From positions 1-41,836 of the forward strand of contig CALAOB010000138.1 of assembly GCA_937927445.1 (NCBI GenBank): 41,836 bases of DNA, given 5' to 3'. The stretch comes from an uncultured Oribacterium sp. GTDB lineage: Bacteria > Bacillota > Clostridia > Lachnospirales > Lachnospiraceae. How positions within the stretch are numbered: the first letter of the stretch is position 1; each line of letters begins with the position of its first letter. Made by a program: the position numbers and the translations under genes. Under the pieces are notes generated by a model. The model had not been told where the DNA came from, did not search any database, and was given only the letters and a program-made list of their open reading frames with translations. Positions 15,577-24,116 of the stretch are shown here, in pieces.

Positions 15577-15648
15577 TCTGCTTTATTTTGATGAGGCTTA
15601 TAGCATTCTTGCGAAAAAAATGAATATTCTGATTCCAAGAAGTCCGAG

Positions 15649-16872
15649 TCACTCTGCGATCCGCTTTGCGATCTCGACAAGGATCTCCGTGGTTTTCTCC
15701 AGGGATCCCGCCGGGATGAACTCGTACTTTCCGTGGTAATTATAGCCACCGGTGCAGAGGTTCGGGCATGGAAGGCCCATATAGGAGAGACGTGCACCAT
15801 CGGTGCCACCACGGATCGGAACCACGATCGGCTCAATGCCACAGGCACGCATCGCTTCTTCTGCGTTATCGATGAGGTACATGCACGGCTCGATCTTTTC
15901 CTTCATGTTATAGTAGCTGTCCCGGATCTCGCAGACCACGGTACCCTCGCCGTACTTCCGGTTCAGGAACGCCGCTGCATCTGCGAAGAAGCGCTTCTTT
16001 TCCTCGAACTTCGCGCGGTCATGGTCGCGGATGATGTACTCCATCTTCGCTTCCTCGACACCGCCGCTCATCCCGTCGAGATGGTAGAAGCCCTCATAGC
16101 CCTCGGTATACATCGGGTTCTCAAACGCCGGCAGGAGGCTCTGGAATTCCATGCCGATGAGCAGCGCGTTCTTCATCTTGAGCTTCGCACTGCCCGGGTG
16201 AATGCTGGCACCGTGAATCGTGACCTTCCCGGAGGCGGCATTGAAATTCTCATACTCAAGCTCGCCGAGCGCCCCTCCATCGACCGTATAGGCGATGTCT
16301 GCGCCGAAATCCGCGACGTCAAAGCGGTCCGCCCCGCGTCCGATCTCCTCATCCGGTGTAAAGCCGATACAGATGTCCCCATGCTTTATCTCCGGATGCG
16401 TCAGGAAGTGCTCCGCCATCGTCATGATTTCTGCGATGCCCGCCTTATCGTCGGCACCGAGCAGCGTCGTACCGTCCGTTACGATGAGGTCCTCGCCCCG
16501 CAGATCCGCCAGGAACGGAAAATCCGCCACCTTCATCACGATCTGCTTCTCTTCGTTCAGTACGATATCCTCACCGTCGTAATCATGCACAATCCGCGGC
16601 TTCACATTCGCACCGCTCAGCGCCGGCGAGGTATCCATATGCGCGATGAAACCGAGCACCGGTACTTTTTCATCGCTTGTTGCCGGAATTCGTGCGAATA
16701 AGTATCCATACTCACTCATACGTACATCCGCGGCACCCATCTCGATGAGCTCCTGTCGAAGCAGCTCTGCAAGTGCCAGCTGCTTCGCTGTACTTGGGCA
16801 GCTTTCACTCGCTTCATCAGACTCTGTATCGTAGCTGACATAATTCAAAAGCCGGTCGATTGCTGTTTTCAT
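15649..16872 (-). CDS. pepT: Peptidase T (tripeptide aminopeptidase)
   Basis: This 407-residue M20B zinc peptidase removes N-terminal residues from tripeptides in the cytoplasm. Metal and catalytic motifs are in order: GFIAHMDTSP (His78, Asp80), LLGADDKAG, TPDEEIGRG, YTVDGG and the C-terminal NYHGKYEF histidine. The substrate-binding RGGTDGARLSYMGLP is intact. Full length matches PepT. The ATG at 16872 is preceded by GAAAGGATCATTTT. It is monocistronic, between two terminators. Confidence 0.96.
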   Translation of the reverse strand: MKTAIDRLLNYVSYDTESDEASESCPSTAKQLALAELLRQELIEMGAADVRMSEYGYLFARIPATSDEKVPVLGFIAHMDTSPALSGANVKPRIVHDYDGEDIVLNEEKQIVMKVADFPFLADLRGEDLIVTDGTTLLGADDKAGIAEIMTMAEHFLTHPEIKHGDICIGFTPDEEIGRGADRFDVADFGADIAYTVDGGALGELEYENFNAASGKVTIHGASIHPGSAKLKMKNALLIGMEFQSLLPAFENPMYTEGYEGFYHLDGMSGGVEEAKMEYIIRDHDRAKFEEKKRFFADAAAFLNRKYGEGTVVCEIRDSYYNMKEKIEPCMYLIDNAEEAMRACGIEPIVVPIRGGTDGARLSYMGLPCPNLCTGGYNYHGKYEFIPAGSLEKTTEILVEIAKRIAE

Positions 16873-16926
16873 AAAATGATCCTTTCTTCTTCATTTTCAG
16901 ATTTTCTTTACCATGAATAAAAGAAA

Positions 16927-16963
16927 GTCGCCGTACGACCGGCGATTTCTCCGGTCGTGCGAC
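16927..16963 (-). terminator. Intrinsic terminator after the M20D gene
   Basis: On the minus strand, GACGTCGCACGACCGG and CCGGTCGTACGGCGAC form a long near-perfect stem followed by TTTCTTTTATT. It ends the operon coming from 21089 and isolates pepT. Confidence 0.85.
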
Positions 16964-17073
16964 GTCCTTTTCTTTATCTCTTATTTCTGACTCTGGTTAT
17001 AGCATTCACGTAATGCTTTTGCAAGCTGATCTGCACAGGAAGTGGTTTTCCGACCGTGACAAAAATAGGGATG

Positions 17074-18246
17074 TTATGAAAGCTCCTTCTGGTACTCCTG
17101 TACATACTCTACGAAGTACTCAACGCCCAGTGACAGTGCGCTCTCATCGATGTCGAAGAATGGGCTATGCTGTGGGAACTGACGCTCCTCCTCTGGCCAG
17201 CCACCGCCGAGAAGCAGGATACACTTCTCCTGTGGGTACTTTGCGAAATCCTCGCCACCCATCTGAAGCTCCCAATCGGTGAGATGATCCTTTCCGAAAA
17301 CGGTCTCTGCGGCTCTTCTTCCGGTATCTACACAGGCGTCATCGTTGATCATTGGAGGTGGTCCGAAGTGATAATCCACTTCGATCTCGGTACGCGTAGC
17401 CTCACCTACGCCGGCTGCTACACGCTTGATAATCTCCGGATACTGATCACGTGTCTCTGGAGTAAAGGTTCTTGCGGTACCCATGAGGTGTGCTTCTGCC
17501 GGGATAACGTTTGATGTCGTTCCGGAATTAAATGCTGTGATACTGATAACAGATGCCTCAAGCGGATTTAACTCTCTTGCAACAACACGCTGCATCGAAA
17601 GAACGAACTCGGACGCTGCAACAACAGGGTCTACAGTCTGGTGTGGAAGTGCACCATGGCCACCCTTGCCCTTCACATAGATATCGAAGGTATCCGCAGC
17701 GGACATAACAGGGCCATAGCGAAGAGATGCATAACCTGCCGGAATCTTACTCCAGATATGCATCGCAATGAGACGATCACACTCCAGAAGTGCCGGATCA
17801 TCCTTCATCAGTGCAGCGCCACTGTTCTCGATGCACTCCTCTGCTGGCTGGAAAAGAAGGCGTACGGTGATGGTCAGCTCATCTTCCATCTGCTTCAGAA
17901 GCTTGGCTGCTCCGAGGAGCATGGTGATATGTGTATCATGACCGCATGCATGCATCTTGCCTTCATTCTGAGACTTCCACTCACACGCTGCCTGCTCTGT
18001 AATCGGCAGTGCATCGATATCTGCACGAATTCCGAGAATCTTGTCGGAAGAATGCGGTCCCTTGATGGTGGCGATCACGCCGGTTTTGCTGGACTCCTGG
18101 TATGGAATTCCGAGTTCATCAAGGTATTCCATAATCTTCTTCTGTGTATTGAACTCCTCCCATGGTAACTCAGGGTGCTCATGGAAATAACGGCGAAGTT
18201 CTACTAATTCGTTCTGAATTTTCTTTCCTTCTGTGATGACATCCAT
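17074..18246 (-). CDS. M20D family amidohydrolase
   Basis: This 390-residue enzyme belongs to the M20D group (HipO, AbgB, IAA-amino-acid hydrolase relatives) that cleaves N-acyl amino acids or amide-linked conjugates. It has GIRADIDALPI, the metal ligands in ACGHDTHITMLLGAA, FQPAEE, and MGGEDFAKYPQE near the end. The ATG at 18246 follows AGGAGGAAATACAAA; the longer frame lacks a ribosome site. It is last in an operon with a YfcC transporter and a cysteine-desulfidase-like enzyme, which suggests its substrate is an N-acylated or conjugated (possibly sulfur) amino acid. The precise substrate is not evident. Confidence 0.88.
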   Translation of the reverse strand: MDVITEGKKIQNELVELRRYFHEHPELPWEEFNTQKKIMEYLDELGIPYQESSKTGVIATIKGPHSSDKILGIRADIDALPITEQAACEWKSQNEGKMHACGHDTHITMLLGAAKLLKQMEDELTITVRLLFQPAEECIENSGAALMKDDPALLECDRLIAMHIWSKIPAGYASLRYGPVMSAADTFDIYVKGKGGHGALPHQTVDPVVAASEFVLSMQRVVARELNPLEASVISITAFNSGTTSNVIPAEAHLMGTARTFTPETRDQYPEIIKRVAAGVGEATRTEIEVDYHFGPPPMINDDACVDTGRRAAETVFGKDHLTDWELQMGGEDFAKYPQEKCILLLGGGWPEEERQFPQHSPFFDIDESALSLGVEYFVEYVQEYQKELS

Positions 18247-18304
18247 TTTGTATTTCCTCCTAATGAATGATGTGAAACACATATGTTTTATTCTTTTTTA
18301 TGTA

Positions 18305-18338
18305 CAGCCTTCCGAAAACATCGGCATTCGGAAGGCTG
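18305..18338 (-). promoter_or_regulatory. Intercistronic hairpin between transporter and M20D gene
   Basis: CAGCCTTCCGAA (18305-18316) pairs perfectly with TTCGGAAGGCTG (18327-18338). On the minus strand it is followed by TACATAAAAAAG, not a T-run, so it is probably a processing or partial-termination element that adjusts the last gene of the operon. Confidence 0.55.
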
Positions 18339-18351
18339 CGGAATTTAAATA

Positions 18352-19761
18352 TTAGAATGGGCCGTAGTTGATCTTGGTTGCGATAATCAGTGCGACCACG
18401 CAGACAACAAACAGTATCGAAATCAGCGGAGTAACAAACTTCCACCACTTCTTAAGAGGAATACCTGCGATCGTAAGGAAGATCAGAAGAGTACCACTGG
18501 TGAACCAGAGAGAGTTTGTAAGACCATCACCAAACTGGAATGCGAGGATCATGGTCTGACGAGTCATACCGATGATATCTGCAAGCGGGATAAGGATAGG
18601 CATGAGCGCCATAGCCTTGGCCGAACCAGAAGTGAGGAGACCGTTGAAGATTGCGATAACGAACATAACCGCGATGGCTGCGATCGAACCCGGAAGGTTC
18701 TTCAGAGGTCTGGAAATGCTGTAAATGATCGGGTCGATGATACCGGACTCGGTAAGGATCCACTGGATACCTCTTGCAAGACCGATTACAAGTGCAGGTG
18801 TAAGACCATCCTTCGCACCGGCACAGATTGCATTTACGAGGTCATTCGGTGCCATCTTGTTCAGAAGACCAGCAGCGACTGCAGCAAACAGGAAGCATGC
18901 AGAAAGATCGTTCATAGACCATCCAAACTTTGCAACACCTGCGATGGCTGCTACGAATACAACGAGGAAAAGCAGGAGCGCCATGCTCTGTCCGCCAGTC
19001 AGTGGAGTCTTCATCTCCTCAGAATAATCTACACGGAACTTATCAGAATCAAGGTCTGCGGTGATGGACTGAATCTTTCCATTACGAACACCACGTGCAT
19101 AACGAAGTACGTAAAGAATGATGATAAAATCAGCAACGCAAAGCAGGATCAGGCGGAATGCAAAGCCAGAGAACATCGGAAGCTCTGCAACTTCATGAGA
19201 AATACCTACCGTGTACACACTGGTCGGTGAGAAAGAGAAGCTGATCATATCAATCATAGCGGAACATGCGATACCCGTCATCAGGTCATAGCCGAGTGCC
19301 AGAACCAGCGACAGAACGATCGGAATGAACGGAACGATCTGCTCATTCCATCCGAGGAATCCACCGAGTGAACCGAAGATGATCATGATCAGAACCAGAA
19401 TCTTCTCGGAACCGACAGCTTCAGACTTCGAAAGGATACGAGCTACACCCTTGTTCAGCGCACCAGTCCGCTTGTAAACTTCGATACATCCTGCAACGAG
19501 CATAACGAGGAACATCATGCCGCCTGAGGATACAAGTCCGTTCGGAATCGACTGGAAGATCGCCTGCGGTCCTAAATACGTCTTTTCTGTTGCGTGGAAA
19601 GAGTTCGCGATAACAACAGTTCTGCCATTCAGCACTTCACGATCAAATGCGCCCGGGCTGATAAACAGTGACATGATGTAGCAGCCTACGATTACGAGGA
19701 ATACGATAACGAATGCATTAATCGATCCACTCTTCTTTTGTTTCTTTACGTTTTCTCCCAT
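18352..19761 (-). CDS. YfcC family (DcuC-like) membrane transporter
   Basis: This 469-residue protein has about 11-12 hydrophobic segments, starting with INAFVIVFLVIVGCYIMSLF. The FGSLGGFLGWNEQIVPFIPI and GLLTSGSAKAMALMPILIP regions are typical of the YfcC/DcuC C4-dicarboxylate/basic amino acid antiporter-like family. The substrate is unknown. AGGAGTATGAA precedes the ATG. It sits 17 bp after the cysteine-desulfidase-like gene and upstream of an amidohydrolase, so it probably imports the amino acid derivative those enzymes break down. Confidence 0.9.
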   Translation of the reverse strand: MGENVKKQKKSGSINAFVIVFLVIVGCYIMSLFISPGAFDREVLNGRTVVIANSFHATEKTYLGPQAIFQSIPNGLVSSGGMMFLVMLVAGCIEVYKRTGALNKGVARILSKSEAVGSEKILVLIMIIFGSLGGFLGWNEQIVPFIPIVLSLVLALGYDLMTGIACSAMIDMISFSFSPTSVYTVGISHEVAELPMFSGFAFRLILLCVADFIIILYVLRYARGVRNGKIQSITADLDSDKFRVDYSEEMKTPLTGGQSMALLLFLVVFVAAIAGVAKFGWSMNDLSACFLFAAVAAGLLNKMAPNDLVNAICAGAKDGLTPALVIGLARGIQWILTESGIIDPIIYSISRPLKNLPGSIAAIAVMFVIAIFNGLLTSGSAKAMALMPILIPLADIIGMTRQTMILAFQFGDGLTNSLWFTSGTLLIFLTIAGIPLKKWWKFVTPLISILFVVCVVALIIATKINYGPF

Positions 19762-19778
19762 TTCATACTCCTAACCCT

Positions 19779-21089
19779 TTAAAAGTTTGCGTCTACATCT
19801 GCCTTATCGATCATGACATTCAGGATTTCCTTATCCGTGGACTTCATACCGACTCTGCCGATGTATCCCATGTTTTTAATAGTTTCCTCTACATCCTTCT
19901 CAACGATACCCTCGCCTGCCTGGAACTGCTTGTCACTCATGCTCATATAGTGCGCAAGCAACGCTGCATGAACCGAAGCGGCGATCTTCGCTGCACAGCT
20001 TGGCTTCGCGCCATCGCATACGATACCGCCGACATTGGCCAGTGTGTTGGTGATCGTTCGTCCGATATGCTGGTAGTCACCACCTGCCATAAATGTAATG
20101 GCAGCACCCGAGCCACAGGATGCACTTACAGCGCCACAGAATGCGGAAAGTGCGCCGATATAGTGCTTGATATAGATAGAAACCAGGTTACTAACGAGCA
20201 TCGCCCGATACATCTTTTCCTCGGAAATATGCCACTCACGTGCATACACGAGAACCGGCATCGTCACCGTAATGCCCTGATTTCCAGAGCCGGAATTGAT
20301 CACAACCGGGAGTGGACATCCACTCATACGTGCATCAGAACCTGCCGCTGCCGCTGCACAGGCTTCGGTACGGACATCATCACCCCAGCTTTCGAGGATG
20401 GTCTTTCCGATCTGTGCACCCCATGCGTTATCGAGGCCTTCCTGTGAAATTCTCGAGTTCATCTCGATCTGGCGCTGAATCACATCCTTGATTTCATCGA
20501 GGTCTACGGTATTTGCATACTCGAGAAGTCCCTGAAGGCTCATCCTGTTTCGATCTGCGAGTACGGTTTCTTCTGCGCTCTCCTCCACAACAGCATTCTC
20601 TATATCGCGAAGAATCTTCTGATCCTTCTGCATATAGACGATATCCGTATGGTGGTTTGCGATGCGTACACAGGCTGTATGCTCTTCTGATTCCATTATA
20701 ATCTCGATATAGAGATTTGGAACATTTTCCGCGAGATTCACATCGCAGATCTTCGTCTCATTGAGTCGTCTACACTCCTCACGATCCTCATCGGTCACAC
20801 CGGCGATAACCTCGAGCTTCTTGTCCGGATCACCACCGACCATACCGAGAATGGCAGCTACTTCGATACCCTTCTGTCCACCAGAATTCGGTACCGTTAC
20901 GCCCTTTACATTCTTGATCATGTTTCCGGAGCAGTTAACTGTGATGCGTGTCGGCATCTCTCCCAGGAGTCTCCGAGTCTCGGCTGCCGCATACGCGATC
21001 GCTATCGGCTCCGTACAGCCCATCGCCGGAATCAACTCCGCACGTAAGATCGCTGTGTAATTTTTGTAATCATTTTCACTCAGCTTCAT
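19779..21089 (-). CDS. L-cysteine desulfidase family protein (CyuA/YhaM, UPF0597)
   Basis: This 436-residue protein is related to the serine dehydratase alpha chain. It has PAMGCTEPIAIAYAAA near the N-terminus and SGCPLPVVINSGSGNQG and CGAVSASCGSGAAI later. The conserved cysteines are consistent with an Fe-S cluster. CyuA converts L-cysteine to pyruvate, ammonia and sulfide. A strong GGAGG lies upstream of the ATG. It is first in the operon, and two palindromes lie in its 368-bp promoter region. The desulfidase call is from family resemblance; serine or another beta-substituted amino acid cannot be excluded. Confidence 0.85.
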   Translation of the reverse strand: MKLSENDYKNYTAILRAELIPAMGCTEPIAIAYAAAETRRLLGEMPTRITVNCSGNMIKNVKGVTVPNSGGQKGIEVAAILGMVGGDPDKKLEVIAGVTDEDREECRRLNETKICDVNLAENVPNLYIEIIMESEEHTACVRIANHHTDIVYMQKDQKILRDIENAVVEESAEETVLADRNRMSLQGLLEYANTVDLDEIKDVIQRQIEMNSRISQEGLDNAWGAQIGKTILESWGDDVRTEACAAAAAGSDARMSGCPLPVVINSGSGNQGITVTMPVLVYAREWHISEEKMYRAMLVSNLVSIYIKHYIGALSAFCGAVSASCGSGAAITFMAGGDYQHIGRTITNTLANVGGIVCDGAKPSCAAKIAASVHAALLAHYMSMSDKQFQAGEGIVEKDVEETIKNMGYIGRVGMKSTDKEILNVMIDKADVDANF

Positions 21090-21215
21090 ACGCTATTTTT
21101 CCTCCTTTTCTTGCCATCCGGAACATCTCCGGACAACTTTACTGATGATACACAGTGCTGGATGAATGAACACTCAAACTCCACATTCTTCGTCTGCTCA
21201 TAACATTAACCATAC

Positions 21216-21273
21216 CACTGATAATATCAGTGCTCATGGCTACATATTATCACAAAGAATATTGTGTGATAAT
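21216..21273 (-). promoter_or_regulatory. Two operator-like palindromes before the cyuA-like operon
   Basis: CACTGATAATATCAGTG (21216-21232) is a near-perfect palindrome. ATTATCACA (21246-21254) and TGTGATAAT (21265-21273) form a second dyad. On the minus strand a TTGGCA at about 21284-21289 and CAATAT or ACAATA 17-18 bp on could be the promoter, which would overlap the second dyad. The adjacent GntR protein is the obvious candidate ligand. The 21090-21457 gap contains nothing else except a terminator at its right end. Confidence 0.5.
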
Positions 21274-21388
21274 CTAAATAATTGCCAAAATTTCATTGAT
21301 TTCTTGTAAATTGTGCCCATATCGCGTTTCATAACTTTCAAAAAAGAATAGCGAAAACCACTACTGTGGGATTTTCCTGATTTCTTTT

Positions 21389-21436
21389 TAAAAAAGCCGT
21401 CGCACAACCGGATTTTAATCCTATCGTGCGACGGCT
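21389..21436 (-). terminator. Intrinsic terminator of the GntR gene
   Basis: AGCCGTCGCAC (21395-21405) pairs perfectly with GTGCGACGGCT (21426-21436). On the minus strand the stem is followed by TTTTT then AAAAAG. It separates the regulator from the operon it probably controls. Confidence 0.82.
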
Positions 21437-21457
21437 CTGTCTGTTATTGGTATTCAC

Positions 21458-22108
21458 TTATCTTGCCTGAAGGAAGAAATCCTCAAAACCGCCGAAGTTA
21501 TGAAGGTCCAAACGAATATATTCGATGGCAGTTTCTACATCTTTATTTCGAAGGCTGGCGATAATATCGGTATGGTGCTCGGTATCTTTAGATAGTAGTA
21601 CATCCCGATTACTATTCCAGTAAAACTGTGCATAAGCACGTGTAAGGCGATGCATCGTAAGACGAAGCTCCTGCAGCGCATAATCGTTGTGCCAGAAACT
21701 CATAAGCTTAAGGTGAAAGGTTTCATTCGCTGCCCAATGCTCAAACGGCGTGTTTTCATCATTCTTGCAATCTTCGTTCAGCTGCTCGAGTTCATTCAGC
21801 TGATTCTCTGTCAAGGTATCGATCTTCCGACGTATGAAGCCGCTCTCTAAAATATAACGGAACTGCAGCATAGAGTAAACATCATTTACCGAATAGGTGA
21901 TCACTTCATAACCATAGCGTGGAATATTTTTCAAGATACCATCGGCACACATCGCGATCAGCGCATCACGCACCGGCGATTTACTCACACCATACTTTTC
22001 CACCAGATCTTTTTCATTAATGATATCTCCGGAATGCAGATTTCCTGCCAGAAGATCGGCCTCTATGCTCTTGTATACGAAATCCTTCAGATTGGATGAT
22101 GCTCTCAT
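21458..22108 (-). CDS. GntR family transcriptional regulator, FCD (FadR) subgroup
   Basis: This 216-residue DNA-binding protein has an N-terminal winged helix with the GntR signature (INEKDLVEKYGVSKSPVRDAL). A C-terminal all-helical FCD ligand domain follows, with metal-binding-type His residues (FHLKLMSFWHND; TEHHTDII). GGAGGAAGA precedes the ATG. A TATAAC -10 with TTTACG 16 bp upstream lies on the minus strand near 22155-22180, and TATAGATCCGTTTCTATA just before the ribosome site is a possible self-operator. It likely controls the neighbouring cyuA-like/YfcC/M20D operon, because it is co-oriented and adjacent. Confidence 0.92.
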   Translation of the reverse strand: MRASSNLKDFVYKSIEADLLAGNLHSGDIINEKDLVEKYGVSKSPVRDALIAMCADGILKNIPRYGYEVITYSVNDVYSMLQFRYILESGFIRRKIDTLTENQLNELEQLNEDCKNDENTPFEHWAANETFHLKLMSFWHNDYALQELRLTMHRLTRAYAQFYWNSNRDVLLSKDTEHHTDIIASLRNKDVETAIEYIRLDLHNFGGFEDFFLQAR

Positions 22109-22307
22109 TCTTCCTCCACACGTATAGATCCGTTTCTATACCTTTTATTCGTCTGTTATAATCTTATCATTCTTTTCGTAAATTAAAAGTTCAGTTTTGT
22201 GTAAAGAAAGCATGCAAATGTCTCATATCTGTTCGAAATTCTATCCATGGAAAAATTTGCTCTGTTCTGAGCACTTCGCCGATAGCTTTTATCTCCTGGT
22301 TTTCAGC

Positions 22308-23084
22308 TCAGGTCTTCGCTCGAGCTTTTTCCTGTGCAGCATTCGTAAGATCCTTGATCACCTCTCCACCGATGATAAGCCCGGCGACAGATGGCACAAA
22401 CGCGACGGAGCCTGGGGTCGAGCGGCGATTACTGATGTGTTCGACGTCCGGTGATATCTCCCCGGCGGAGACATGATCCTCCTCGTCTGTAAGCGGGGTC
22501 AATGCTTCTTCCGTGGAGTATACGACCTTCAGATGCTTCACCTGGCGCTTCTTCAGCTCGTGGCGCATGACGCGGGCAAGCGGGTCGATCGAGGTCTGAT
22601 AGATGTCCGCGACCTGGAATTTCGTAGGATCGAGCTTGTTACCGGCACCCATGCTGCTGATGATCGGCGTACCGGCTGCCTGACAGGCCATGACGAGCTG
22701 GATCTTCGCCGTTACGGTATCGACGGCATCGATGACATAATCGTAGTCTTCGAAATGAAATTCCGCACTGGTTTCCGGTAGGAAAAAGCACTCATGTCGA
22801 TGAACGACGCAGTCCGGGTTGATGTCATGGATGCGCTCCGCCATCACCTCGGTTTTATAGCGCCCGACACTCTGGTGAGTGGCGATGATCTGACGGTTGA
22901 TGTTCGTGAGGCAGACGGTATCGTTATCCACGAGATCGATCGTACCGACACCGGCGCGCGCGAGGGCCTCGGCCGCGAAACCGCCGACGCCGCCGACACC
23001 GAAGACGATGACACGGGCCTGCTGCAGAATATCGACCGCTTCTGCACCGAGGAGAAGACGGGTTCTCGAAAATTGATCAAGCAT
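22308..23084 (-). CDS. tcdA: tRNA threonylcarbamoyladenosine dehydratase
   Basis: This 258-residue E1-like ThiF-family enzyme cyclises t6A37 in tRNA to ct6A using ATP. Motifs are the N-terminal QFSRTRLLLG, the nucleotide-binding VFGVGGVGGFAAEALARAG, the DNDTVCLTNINRQ segment, and the YDYVIDAVDTVTAK region. The start ATG at 23084 has AAAGGC 8 bases upstream. An ATG 15 bp earlier sits on the T-run of a terminator-like hairpin and has no ribosome site. Length fits TcdA/CsdL. Confidence 0.92.
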   Translation of the reverse strand: MLDQFSRTRLLLGAEAVDILQQARVIVFGVGGVGGFAAEALARAGVGTIDLVDNDTVCLTNINRQIIATHQSVGRYKTEVMAERIHDINPDCVVHRHECFFLPETSAEFHFEDYDYVIDAVDTVTAKIQLVMACQAAGTPIISSMGAGNKLDPTKFQVADIYQTSIDPLARVMRHELKKRQVKHLKVVYSTEEALTPLTDEEDHVSAGEISPDVEHISNRRSTPGSVAFVPSVAGLIIGGEVIKDLTNAAQEKARAKT

Positions 23085-23101
23085 AGATTTGCCTTTCATA
23101 T

Positions 23102-23212
23102 AAAAAACGATCGACGCACCGTATCGCTCGGTGCGTGCTTCAATTAAATAGAAAGCGCTGCCGACAGTTCGACAGCGCTCTTATCATATTCGTTTTTTTT
23201 AATACTTGTCAA
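23102..23212 (-). promoter_or_regulatory. tcdA promoter and two-hairpin leader (attenuator-like)
   Basis: On the minus strand, TTGACA (23207-23212) is followed 18 bp later by TATGAT (23183-23188). The transcript would carry a stem AGCGCTG/CAGCGCT (23154-23179). A second perfect stem ACGCACCG/CGGTGCGT (23114-23136) follows, with a TTTTTT run (23102-23107) about 6 bases after it, just before the tcdA ribosome site. It could be a terminator for the upstream kinase gene, a small RNA, or an attenuator. Confidence 0.6.
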
Positions 23213-23275
23213 TCAGAACCGATACACCTCCGGGGCACAGGTTTATCACCTGCCGGACGCCGGCGTATATACGCG

Positions 23276-24025
23276 TTACATCAGATCGGCGACATTGAGC
23301 CAGCTCTCAAGGATCTCCTTCTCCTCCGGACGCTGCTTCGTGAGGTTTGCAGCGGCGACGATCGGAAGCCACTTGTGCACATAGCTCTTATCGGTGTTGG
23401 TCTTCGCGCAGAAATCCTGATAGTACTGCTCTGCCGCATCACGATCCTCGAGGTAGAGTGTCGTGTAGGTTCTCGCTACATCGGCGCTTGCGTTACCCTG
23501 GGTGGCATGTACCCAGTCGATGAGGTACATCGTGCCATCCTCTGCGACGATGATGTTATCCGGACGGAAATCACCGTGCAGGAGCTTGAAGTGCTTCGGC
23601 ATGGACTCGAGACGGGTCAGCAGCTCGTAACGTGTGCTTGCATCGATGGTGTTGAGGCCGTTGATCTGGTAGGTCAGCTTATCGCGCAGCTTCTGAAGCA
23701 GCGGAGCCTTCTTCGTGAACATCAGCATCTGAAGATCGACCATCTGTGCGATGTACTCGTTCTTCTTCTCCGGATGCTCCTTCATGAGCTCCTCGAGTGT
23801 CTTACCGGCGATGTACTCACGCTCGATCACCCACTGGCCATCCTCCTCGTAGATTCCGAGAACCTTCGGTACATGGAGGCCTTCGATGAGCTCTACACGT
23901 GCATGTGCGAAGGCTTCATGAAATACTTCTGACTTGTCAAACGACTTCTCAAAAATCTTCAGGATCTTATCACCATCGCGATAAACACTCTTGCCCGCTT
24001 TTTTCGATAATAATTCTCTAGCCAT
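23276..24025 (-). CDS. Aminoglycoside phosphotransferase-fold kinase
   Basis: This 249-residue protein of the APH/choline kinase family transfers phosphate from ATP to a small molecule. The catalytic loop is HGDFRPDNIIV and the metal-binding DFG-like element is LIDWVHATQGN. N-terminal ATP-lobe residues (KSVYRDGDKILKIF, then VIEREYIAGKTLEEL) are present. The substrate is unknown; sugar or choline kinases share this fold, and resistance is not implied. AAAGGAGAACAACT precedes the ATG. It lies between glgB and tcdA. Confidence 0.85.
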   Translation of the reverse strand: MARELLSKKAGKSVYRDGDKILKIFEKSFDKSEVFHEAFAHARVELIEGLHVPKVLGIYEEDGQWVIEREYIAGKTLEELMKEHPEKKNEYIAQMVDLQMLMFTKKAPLLQKLRDKLTYQINGLNTIDASTRYELLTRLESMPKHFKLLHGDFRPDNIIVAEDGTMYLIDWVHATQGNASADVARTYTTLYLEDRDAAEQYYQDFCAKTNTDKSYVHKWLPIVAAANLTKQRPEEKEILESWLNVADLM

Positions 24026-24085
24026 AGTTGTTCTCCTTTTTTAAGTATGCGTCTATTTTACTACACTTCATGAGAAAAGGAATAT

Positions 24086-24111
24086 AAATTTGTTAAATTA
24101 ATAACAAATTT
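24086..24111 (-). terminator. AT-rich dyad after glgB
   Basis: AAATTTGTTA pairs perfectly with TAACAAATTT around AATTAA. It lies just past the glgB stop, with modest T-richness after it on the minus strand. It could be a weak terminator or an operator for the kinase gene. Confidence 0.4.
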
Positions 24112-24116
24112 TCTTC

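Noticed and set aside
23276..24025. Antibiotic resistance gene
   Set aside because: The APH fold is shared by many metabolic kinases, and nothing in the sequence points to an aminoglycoside substrate.
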